5,850 nucleotides of DNA from Planctomycetota bacterium (GTDB taxonomy: Bacteria; Planctomycetota; Phycisphaerae; Sedimentisphaerales; Anaerobacaceae), in assembly GCA_020344865.1 (NCBI GenBank), contig CP070830.1:894551-900400 (forward strand), read 5' to 3'. Positions 1-5,850 of the stretch are shown here, piece after piece. The notes below the pieces were generated by a model. That model did no database searches. It had not been told where the DNA came from and saw only the letters and a program-made list of their open reading frames with translations. The number at the start of each line of letters is the position of its first letter. The stretch's first letter is position 1. The position numbers were made by a program, and so were the translations under genes.

Positions 1-484
1 AGAGATGTTTGTTCGCGCGGTGGTGCGTGCGAAGGTCGCGCAAGGTGGGCGGGTTATGGATGAGGCGATGGCAGGCAAGTGGATTTGTCCGATGCATCCC
101 GGTGTAGTTAAGGATGAAGTTGGAAGCTGTGATATCTGTGGTATGGATTTGGTAACTACCGAATCACTCGGCTATGTGAAGGTTGATGCTCCCAAGGAAG
201 CGCCATTGGTCATTCCTGTATCAGCCCCGTTGATTACGGGAGCGCGCGCGGTTGTTTATGTTCAGTTGCCTGAAAGAGAAACGCCCACGTATGAGGGTCG
301 AGAAGTAGTGTTGGGTCCTCGCGCGGGTGATTATTATATAGTCAAATCAGGCCTTGATGAGGGGGAAGTCGTGGTAACCAGCGGTAATTTTAAGATAGAC
401 TCTGCGCTGCAGATACGAGCAAGGCCAAGCATGATGAGCCCAAAAGCAGAAAAGGCACCCATGCGAGGTCACCATAATCATTGA
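1..484 (+). CDS. CusB/HlyD-family efflux periplasmic adaptor, C-terminal part (5'-truncated by window edge)
   Basis: This is the C-terminal part of the membrane-fusion subunit that links an RND pump to an outer-membrane channel in the periplasm. The frame is open from base 2 to the TGA at 482-484. The ATG at 5 is an internal Met: 'MFVRAVVRAKV' matches the 'GMFVRA' end of the adaptor beta-barrel, so the true start is off the left edge. Counting from that Met, residues 24-50 form a heavy-metal-binding module with CPMH at 28-31 and CDICGM at 42-47. Residues 60-140 match the membrane-proximal domain (GLDEGEVVVTSGNFKIDS at 116-133). The tail ends MRGHHNH, rich in Met and His. The permease at 879-4619 is the obvious partner. 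In many adaptors this metal module is N-terminal; here it follows the barrel. The family call is firm. Copper/silver specificity is inferred from the permease. The symbol cusB is withheld because most of the protein is unseen. Confidence 0.9.
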   Translation, partial: EMFVRAVVRAKVAQGGRVMDEAMAGKWICPMHPGVVKDEVGSCDICGMDLVTTESLGYVKVDAPKEAPLVIPVSAPLITGARAVVYVQLPERETPTYEGREVVLGPRAGDYYIVKSGLDEGEVVVTSGNFKIDSALQIRARPSMMSPKAEKAPMRGHHNH

Positions 485-533
485 ATCGGAAAAAGGCCTT
501 TATACAAATCAAGATTGAATGCGTGTTATGAAC

Positions 534-538
534 GGGAG
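534..538 (+). promoter_or_regulatory. Ribosome binding site deciding the start of the YHS lipoprotein
   Basis: GGGAG lies 7 bases before the ATG at 546. In-frame ATGs at 519 and 528 have no comparable purine motif upstream. Starting at 546 also puts two lysines and a hydrophobic core in the normal arrangement for a lipoprotein signal peptide. Confidence 0.6.
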
Positions 539-545
539 AATAAAG

Positions 546-848
546 ATGAGCGATAAGAAGGAACAATTAAAGGCGGTTATTTTGCTGGTGGGTATTTTGC
601 TTGTCGGGGTGGTTATTCTGAATGGATGCAAGAAAAAGTCGGAGCCTGCCGTACCGACAGAAACGACGGAAGTTGCTTCGGAGGCAATTGAGCAGACAAC
701 CTGCCCGGTAATGGCTGGAGCAATCAATGAGAGTCTTTTCACCGAGTATAAAGGCAAGAAAGTTTATTTCTGCTGTCCGGGGTGCAAGGAGGAATTTGAG
801 AAGGAACCTGAAAAGTACATCTCGCAATTGCCGCAGTTTGAGAACTAA
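546..848 (+). CDS. YHS-domain lipoprotein, putative periplasmic metal chaperone of the efflux system
   Basis: This encodes a 100-residue protein. Residues 1-28 are a type II signal peptide: MSDKKEQLK, a hydrophobic core at about 9-25, then lipobox LNGC with the lipidated Cys at 28. Lys follows the Cys, so there is no inner-membrane Asp retention signal by the E. coli rule. A linker rich in Glu, Thr and Ala (29-51) leads to a YHS/TRASH-type domain at 52-95: CPVM with Cys53, a YKGKKVYF strand, CCPGC with Cys76, Cys77 and Cys80, then EEFEKEPEKY. This is the variant with Cys-Pro at the front rather than DPVCGM. YHS/TRASH domains bind metals and occur with copper pumps and sensors. The gene sits between adaptor and permease, 30 bases before the permease, suggesting one operon. 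A metallochaperone role like that of CusF is inference from context; no CusF-like fold is visible. The start at 546 rests on the RBS at 534-538. Confidence 0.85.
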   Translation: MSDKKEQLKAVILLVGILLVGVVILNGCKKKSEPAVPTETTEVASEAIEQTTCPVMAGAINESLFTEYKGKKVYFCCPGCKEEFEKEPEKYISQLPQFEN

Positions 849-878
849 AGAGTAAACAGTGAGTTACGCAGCAAGATA

Positions 879-3800
879 ATGAATGGCCCAGACAAAGAGA
901 AAGCGTCAGTGATTGACCGGTTGATAAGGTTCTGCCTTGAGAACAAGCTGGTGGTGGGGCTTTTGGTGGTAATTTTTGTCGGGGCGGGCCTCAGGGCGGC
1001 TCCGTTTGACTGGGATTTGTGGGGACTGCCTCGAAATCCTGTTCCTGTCGACGCGATACCCGACATTGGCGAGAACCAGCAGATAGTCTTTACTGAGTGG
1101 GCGGGGCGTTCGCCGGAGGATGTAGAAGACCAGATTACGTATCCGCTGACAACGGCCCTGTTGGGAGTTCCAGACGTAAAAACCATTCGAAGCACGTCGA
1201 TGTTTGGGTTCAGCTCTATTTACATTATCTTTGACGAATTTTCACTATATGAAAGAGTTATTCAGGGAAGGGACTTCTACTGGTCCAGAAGCAGGGTTCT
1301 GGAGAAGCTTAACAGTCTGCCGGCGGGCTCACTGCCGGAGGGGGTACAGCCTGCTTTGGGGCCAGACGCAACGGCGCTGGGGCAAATCTTTTGGTATACG
1401 CTGGAAGGCCGTGACGAGCAGGGCAATCCTACAGGCGGGTGGGACCTGGATGAACTTAGGACGATTCAGGATTGGAACGTGCGGTATGCACTTATGAGCG
1501 CCGAGGGGATAAGTGAGGTGGCCTCGGTAGGGGGATTTGTCAGGGAGTACCAGATAGATGTTGACCCTGATGCAATGCGTGCCCACAACGTGACGCTTGA
1601 CGAAGTATTTATGGCCGTGAAGATGTCAAACGTCGACGTTGGCGCGCGGACCATAGAGATTAATAAGGTTGAATATGTGATTCGCGGTCTCGGCTTTATA
1701 GAGAATCTGTCGGATATAGAGAAGACCGTCGTTAAGGTCAGTGAGAACGTGCCGATTTTTATCAAGGATATTGCGAATGTCTCACATGGGCCGGCACTGA
1801 GGCGCGGTGCATTGGATAAAGGCGGAGCGGAGGCTGTGGGCGGTGTTGCGGTTGTCAGGTACGGTTATAACCCCCTTGATGCCATTAAAAATGTTAAGAA
1901 GAAAATAGAAGAGATATCACCGGGGCTTCCCAAGAAAACTTTGGCCGACGGGACGGTTTCGCAGGTGATAGTGGTACCATTTTATGACCGGACGGGCCTG
2001 ATTTATGAAACTCTTGGGACGTTAGAAAGGGCTCTTACGGAAGAAATACTGGTAACCATCATCGTTGTCATAGTCCTAGTTCTTCATCTTCGAAGCTCGG
2101 TACTGATAAGTGCGTTATTGCCGTTAGCAGTTCTGATGTGCTTTATCGCGATGAAGGTCTTCGGCGTTGACGCCAATATCGTCGCGCTATCAGGGATTGC
2201 CATCGCGATAGGCACGATGGTGGACATGGGGATTATCATTTGCGAAAATATATTAAGGCATCTCGACGAGGCGACGGCGGAGGAAAATAAACTGGAGGTT
2301 GTTTACCGGGCGGCGAGCGAGGTGGGAGGTGCGGTTTTGACGGCGGTTGCGACGACGGTCGTGGGCTTTCTGCCGGTATTTACGATGACAGCGGCGGTGG
2401 GCAAGGTGTTTAGACCGTTGGCGTTCACGAAGACTTTTGCGTTGGTAGCTTCGGTGATAGTGGCTTTGACGATAATCCCGCCAGCGGCGCATATTCTATT
2501 TACGGTAAAAGGCAGCATCAAAAAGACGATGCGGTATGGCCTGGGCGGGGCATTAATTGCGGCTGCTGTGGTCTCGTGGATTGTGCTTGCCTGGTGGATT
2601 GGAGTAATAATCGGGGGTATCGGGCTTTATCATTTGTTGAAAGAGAAGATACCAGCGGTCACAAGGGGACGGCTGCCGTTAATTGCGAATATTCTGGCCA
2701 TCATAATTGTAGGGATACTACTTACCGGACACTGGCTGCCATTGGGGGCTGAGAAAGGGATGGTGCGGAATCTGATACTTGTGGCATTGTTGATAGGTGG
2801 TTTGCTTCTATTTTTTTGGGTCTTCCAGAAGTTCTATTCGAAGATTTTGGGCTGGTGCCTTGGGCACAAAGTTGTCTTTTTGTCTGTGCCGGCGGCAGTG
2901 GTAATTTTGGGGGCAGTGATATGGGCCGGACTTGGCAAGGAGTTTATGCCGCCGCTGGATGAGGGCTCGTTTTTATACATGCCTACGACTATGCCGCACG
3001 CGTCCATAGGAGAATGCCTAGATGTGCTGCAGAAGCAGGATATGGCTTTTCAGGCGATACCTGAGATTGAGTCGGTAGTGGGTAAAATTGGACGCGTGGA
3101 GAGCGCTCTTGACCCGGCGCCCATATCGATGGTTGAGACTGTAATTAATTATAAGTCGGAGTACATTCTTGACAAAAACGGGCGGCGGGTTCGCTTTCGT
3201 TACGACAGGAGGGCGGGGGAATTTGTGCGGGATGAGAGCGGTGAACTTATCCCTGATAAACACGGCCGACCATACAGACAGTGGCGGGATAATATTCGAA
3301 CGCCCGATGACATTTGGGATGAAATAGTGGCGGCAGGCGAGATACCCGGTACAACGAGCGCTCCAAGGTTGCAGCCTATAGCAGCGAGAATTGTGATGCT
3401 GCAAAGCGGTATGCGGGCACCTATGGGCGTCAAAATCAAAGGGCCCGACTTAGATACCATCGAGCGAGTGGGTATTGAGATAGAGCGTCTTCTGAAGGAA
3501 GTTCCGAGTGTCGAGCCTTCGACGGTGATAGCCGACCGGATTGTAGGCAAGCCGTACATTGAGATAGACATAGACCGTGAAGCGATAGCTCGATATGGAG
3601 CTAACATCCGGGACGTTCAGGACGTTATTGAGGTGGCGATAGGCGGCAGACGTATTACGACCACCGTTGAAGGGCGTGAGCGATATCCAGTGCGCATCAG
3701 ATATATGCGGGAGCTGAGGGACCAGATTGAGACGCTGGGCAAGATTTTAGTTCCGGCGGCGGATGGGGCCCAGATACCGCTGGTACAGTTGACGAATCTC

Positions 3801-4619
3801 GACGAGCTCGACGAGGTATATAGGGCCGGCCCTCAGGCGATAAAGAGTGAAGATACGTTTAAGGTGGGGTACGTTATATTCGACAAAAGGCCGCAATACG
3901 CCGAGGTGGATGTTGTCGAGGATTGCCAGCGTTATTTGAAGGAAAAAATCGCAAGCGGTGAATTTGAGCTTCCTGCAGGAGTCAGCTATAAATTTGCCGG
4001 GACTTATGAGAATCAAGTTCGTGCCAAGAAGAAGCTTTTGCAGGTTATACCATTGGCTCTGCTTATTATATTTTTGATTCTATATTTACAGTTCAAGTCG
4101 GCGACGACCTCGCTGCTGGTTTTTACCGGGATATTTGTCGCATGGGGCGGCGGATTTTTGATGATATGGCTGTACAGTCAGGGGTGGTTTCTGGATTTTT
4201 CCCTGTTCGGGGTGAATATGCGGGAGATGTTCCAGGTGCATCCGATTAATCTGAGTGTTGCCATATGGGTGGGCTTTCTGGCTTTGTTCGGGATAGCATC
4301 GGATGATGGAGTGGTTATGTGTACCTATCTTGAACAGTCATTCGGCGACAGGCAAGTGAAAGACGTAGATGAGATTCGCAAGGCCGTAATTAAGGCGGGG
4401 ACGCGGAGGATTAGGCCGTGCCTTATGACGACGGCAACGACGATATTGGCACTGATTCCTGTGCTTACGTCAACGGGACGAGGTTCGGATATTATGGTGC
4501 CGATGGCGATACCATCGTTTGGGGGGATGACGATTGAGGTTCTTACGATGCTTGTTGTGCCGGTACTGTATAGCTGTATAAAAGAGGCTAAGGTTCGCGG
4601 GCAGGTTTCGAAAACTTAA
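879..4619 (+). CDS. cusA: CusA-like heavy-metal efflux RND permease, long form (probable Cu(I)/Ag(I))
   Basis: This is an inner-membrane proton-driven pump of 1246 residues; E. coli CusA has about 1047. TM1 is at about 23-43, followed by the first periplasmic domain (PVDAIPDI, EDQITYPLTTALLGVP, LGPDATALGQI). TM2-TM6 span about 390-541, TM7 about 665-685, the second periplasmic domain 686-1053, and TM8-TM12 the rest. The E. coli metal-site methionines M573, M623 and M672 correspond to M701 (LYMPTT), M751 (SMVET) and M840 (VMLQSGM), so Cu(I)/Ag(I) export is likely. The TM4 proton-relay Asp is D449 (TMVDMG). The E939 and K984 positions are D1142 and C1181. Extra segments lie at about 553-648 (probably four more helices), 762-801 (charged) and 1100-1123. 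No good Shine-Dalgarno precedes the ATG at 879. A GTG at 909 would give an N-terminus (IDRLIRF) closer to E. coli, so the start is uncertain by 10 residues. The family call is firm; the metal is inferred. Confidence 0.93.
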   Translation: MNGPDKEKASVIDRLIRFCLENKLVVGLLVVIFVGAGLRAAPFDWDLWGLPRNPVPVDAIPDIGENQQIVFTEWAGRSPEDVEDQITYPLTTALLGVPDVKTIRSTSMFGFSSIYIIFDEFSLYERVIQGRDFYWSRSRVLEKLNSLPAGSLPEGVQPALGPDATALGQIFWYTLEGRDEQGNPTGGWDLDELRTIQDWNVRYALMSAEGISEVASVGGFVREYQIDVDPDAMRAHNVTLDEVFMAVKMSNVDVGARTIEINKVEYVIRGLGFIENLSDIEKTVVKVSENVPIFIKDIANVSHGPALRRGALDKGGAEAVGGVAVVRYGYNPLDAIKNVKKKIEEISPGLPKKTLADGTVSQVIVVPFYDRTGLIYETLGTLERALTEEILVTIIVVIVLVLHLRSSVLISALLPLAVLMCFIAMKVFGVDANIVALSGIAIAIGTMVDMGIIICENILRHLDEATAEENKLEVVYRAASEVGGAVLTAVATTVVGFLPVFTMTAAVGKVFRPLAFTKTFALVASVIVALTIIPPAAHILFTVKGSIKKTMRYGLGGALIAAAVVSWIVLAWWIGVIIGGIGLYHLLKEKIPAVTRGRLPLIANILAIIIVGILLTGHWLPLGAEKGMVRNLILVALLIGGLLLFFWVFQKFYSKILGWCLGHKVVFLSVPAAVVILGAVIWAGLGKEFMPPLDEGSFLYMPTTMPHASIGECLDVLQKQDMAFQAIPEIESVVGKIGRVESALDPAPISMVETVINYKSEYILDKNGRRVRFRYDRRAGEFVRDESGELIPDKHGRPYRQWRDNIRTPDDIWDEIVAAGEIPGTTSAPRLQPIAARIVMLQSGMRAPMGVKIKGPDLDTIERVGIEIERLLKEVPSVEPSTVIADRIVGKPYIEIDIDREAIARYGANIRDVQDVIEVAIGGRRITTTVEGRERYPVRIRYMRELRDQIETLGKILVPAADGAQIPLVQLTNLDELDEVYRAGPQAIKSEDTFKVGYVIFDKRPQYAEVDVVEDCQRYLKEKIASGEFELPAGVSYKFAGTYENQVRAKKKLLQVIPLALLIIFLILYLQFKSATTSLLVFTGIFVAWGGGFLMIWLYSQGWFLDFSLFGVNMREMFQVHPINLSVAIWVGFLALFGIASDDGVVMCTYLEQSFGDRQVKDVDEIRKAVIKAGTRRIRPCLMTTATTILALIPVLTSTGRGSDIMVPMAIPSFGGMTIEVLTMLVVPVLYSCIKEAKVRGQVSKT

Positions 4620-4650
4620 GAATAGTTGCCGGCTTCGACGCCTAACTTCT
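4619..4650. terminator. Weak candidate bidirectional terminator between convergent genes
   Basis: An interrupted inverted repeat spans the convergent junction: AGAA (4619-4622) with TTCT (4647-4650), GTT (4625-4627) with AAC (4644-4646), and GGC (4631-4633) with GCC (4640-4642), around a TTCGAC loop. Read on the - strand, a short T-rich run (TAAGTTTTC) follows. On the + strand the following bases are not a clean T-tract. The stem is broken by bulges and overlaps the phosphohydrolase stop codon, so the call rests mainly on position between two converging genes. Confidence 0.22.
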
Positions 4651-5850
4651 GGCCTTCTCAATTATTTGTTTTATATCGGACACCGTTAGTGGGTCGGGGA
4701 TGATGTTTTCGTCCCGGAGGCCCTTTGCTATGAAGAAGGCGGTGTCCTGGGTGTGCTTGCCGGTAAAGATGGCCTTGTCTGCGAGTTTGTCGGCCTTGAC
4801 ACTTGCCTTGAGATTGAAACCGTCGGCGCCGACAAGGATTAAGTCGGGTGCGTTTTCGAGATATGGGCCGGAATAAATCTGCTCTTTTCTGTATACGTCT
4901 CTGATTACCTTTCTGCCGTCTACCTCCAAAGATTGGAAGAGGTTCTCGAGCTGGCGGAGAATATCCTCTGCTTCAGCTACATCGACAGAACCGCAGGGGT
5001 ACTTGCCTTTGAGGTTAAGGTAAATCCTGGCTGGGTCGAGGGCAAACGCCTTTGTACCGTAACAGATGTTGTTTAGGGCTATGTCCTGGTCCTGCTTGAA
5101 CTGCAGGAAGCCTTGTTCCGCAAGGAGGTAACTGATATAGATGTCTTTGTCGAGTCTTTCGAAGCCGTGGTCGGAGTGCATAATCAGCAAGTCGTCGTCA
5201 TTAAGCCGGGAATCGATTTCGCCAACGGCCTGGTCGATTTTTCTAAAATGCTCAAGAAACAGACTGTGGTATTTGTGGTTCTTGTCCTCGTAAGCATCCC
5301 ACAGAAAGTGCATTAATCGGTCGGTGGCCGTGAAGACGAGCATAAAGGTTTGCCAGTCCTGCGTTTCCCAGAGATAGCGGTATGCTTCAATTCTTGCCTC
5401 AAGGCTTGCGTCCAAGTCCTTGAGAAAGGCGTCCATATCACTGTGGGCTTTTTGAGAATCGACGTCGAGGCGATAGTCCATATCTTTCAAGGGAGCAATC
5501 AGTGATTTGGGATGAATGCTTTTTTCGAAGTCTATGGATACGAAGCCGGAGATAAGGACGCCGTTCATTTCGTGAACGGGGTAGGTTGATGGAACGTTAA
5601 TTATTACGGATTTGCCGTGCCACAAGTCCCAAAAGGGCGGTGCCTTCAGGTCGCTGAAGTTTGGGAATTTCATTTTGTAGGAATCAGGATGCAAATCCAT
5701 AAAGCCAAAGACGCCGTGTGCGCCGGGATTTTGGCCGGTAATCATTGAAGACCATGCTACGGAAGAGACCTCAGGGATTGAGGAGAGCATTTTTTTGAAT
5801 GCCCCCTGTGAAATCAATTCGGCGGTATTGGGCATGACGCCGGTTTCGGC
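4642..5850 (-). CDS. Alkaline-phosphatase-superfamily phosphohydrolase/phosphodiesterase (COG3379-like), N-terminus beyond window edge
   Basis: This is a predicted metal-dependent hydrolase of phosphate mono- or diesters; the substrate cannot be read from the sequence. The frame ends at TAG (4644-4642) and stays open to the right edge. Five codons (AETGV) precede the Met at 5835, and family members have an N-terminal strand with a metal-binding Asp-Gly before this point, so that Met is internal. Counted from it: PEVSSVAWSSMITGQNPGAHG at 21-41 is the nucleophile region, with Ser24 the likely nucleophile; Asp172 and His176 (TDRLMH) and Asp222 and His223 (SDHGF) are metal ligands; His361 (GKHTQD) is the last metal ligand. 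All these superfamily landmarks are present, so the enzyme looks active. At least 402 residues are encoded here. It is convergent with the efflux operon, 22 bases from the permease stop, so no functional link is implied. It could equally be annotated as a nucleotide pyrophosphatase/phosphodiesterase. Confidence 0.85.
   Translation of the reverse strand, partial: AETGVMPNTAELISQGAFKKMLSSIPEVSSVAWSSMITGQNPGAHGVFGFMDLHPDSYKMKFPNFSDLKAPPFWDLWHGKSVIINVPSTYPVHEMNGVLISGFVSIDFEKSIHPKSLIAPLKDMDYRLDVDSQKAHSDMDAFLKDLDASLEARIEAYRYLWETQDWQTFMLVFTATDRLMHFLWDAYEDKNHKYHSLFLEHFRKIDQAVGEIDSRLNDDDLLIMHSDHGFERLDKDIYISYLLAEQGFLQFKQDQDIALNNICYGTKAFALDPARIYLNLKGKYPCGSVDVAEAEDILRQLENLFQSLEVDGRKVIRDVYRKEQIYSGPYLENAPDLILVGADGFNLKASVKADKLADKAIFTGKHTQDTAFFIAKGLRDENIIPDPLTVSDIKQIIEKARS

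Noticed and set aside
492..501. AAAGGCCTTT perfect 10-base palindrome just after the adaptor stop, considered as an operator or terminator.
   Set aside because: It has no loop to form a hairpin, no following T-tract and no second copy, and a single 10-base palindrome can occur by chance.
485..545. Internal promoter for the YHS lipoprotein gene (AT-rich TATACA near 501).
   Set aside because: No matching -35 element at proper spacing could be defended. Operon transcription from upstream explains the arrangement.
849..878. Possible lipoprotein-permease fusion by stop readthrough: the YHS and permease frames are identical and the linker has no other stop.
   Set aside because: The lipoprotein domain is periplasmic while the permease N-terminus is cytoplasmic, so a direct fusion makes no topological sense. 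TAA is an ordinary stop with no readthrough signal seen.
2253..2492. Arg/His-rich - strand reading frame resembling a small basic protein.
   Set aside because: The bias follows from the complement of Ala/Val/Thr-rich membrane codons of the permease; there is no RBS or independent evidence.
3018..3607. Two overlapping - strand reading frames of 128 and 135 codons opposite the permease.
   Set aside because: They lie over the conserved metal-site region of the permease, lack family features, and are typical shadows of a long conserved gene.
5113..5316. 67-codon + strand reading frame opposite the phosphohydrolase.
   Set aside because: It is antisense to a well-conserved coding region containing the SDHGF metal motif, and shows no recognisable protein features.

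Overview
The window holds the 3' part of a heavy-metal efflux (Cus-type, HME-RND) operon on the + strand, converging on an unrelated alkaline-phosphatase-superfamily hydrolase on the - strand. It is nearly all coding: 61 bases separate genes 1 and 2, 30 bases separate genes 2 and 3, and 22 bases separate the two convergent stops. I see no tRNA, rRNA, CRISPR array, insertion sequence or convincing promoter.

Layout. (1) 1-484, +: C-terminal part of a periplasmic adaptor (CusB/HlyD family). It carries a heavy-metal-binding zinc-ribbon-like module inside the C-terminal region and a Met/His-rich tail; its N-terminus lies off the left edge. (2) 546-848, +: a 100-residue lipoprotein with a YHS/TRASH-type cysteine domain. 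(3) 879-4619, +: a 1246-residue CusA-like RND permease, about 200 residues longer than E. coli CusA. (4) 4642-5850, -: a predicted AkP-superfamily phosphohydrolase/phosphodiesterase (COG3379-like), whose N-terminus lies off the right edge.

How the genes fit together. Adaptor, YHS lipoprotein and permease are co-directional and closely spaced, so they look co-transcribed. The permease keeps all three methionines that form the Cu(I)/Ag(I) site of E. coli CusA (here M701, M751, M840), which favours monovalent copper or silver as substrate. The adaptor and the YHS lipoprotein each add a periplasmic metal-binding module. The lipoprotein could do the job that the metallochaperone CusF does in E. 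coli. No outer-membrane channel (CusC) is visible; it may lie further left.

The most interesting part is the permease. It has about 92 extra residues, probably four extra membrane helices, between TM6 and TM7. It also has a 40-residue charged insert inside the metal-cleft region and a TM9-TM10 loop insert of about 25 residues. Its proton-relay triad is altered (D/E/K in E. coli, D/D/C here) and three of four relay methionines are lost.

Organism. A Gram-negative-type envelope is implied by the tripartite efflux system and the lipoprotein. The long CusA form and the adaptor with an internal metal-binding module look to me like Planctomycetota (Phycisphaerae-like) or another environmental PVC/FCB lineage. 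This is recollection of family resemblance and is low confidence. Comparisons with E. coli CusA are from memory, checked only by matching residue spacing.
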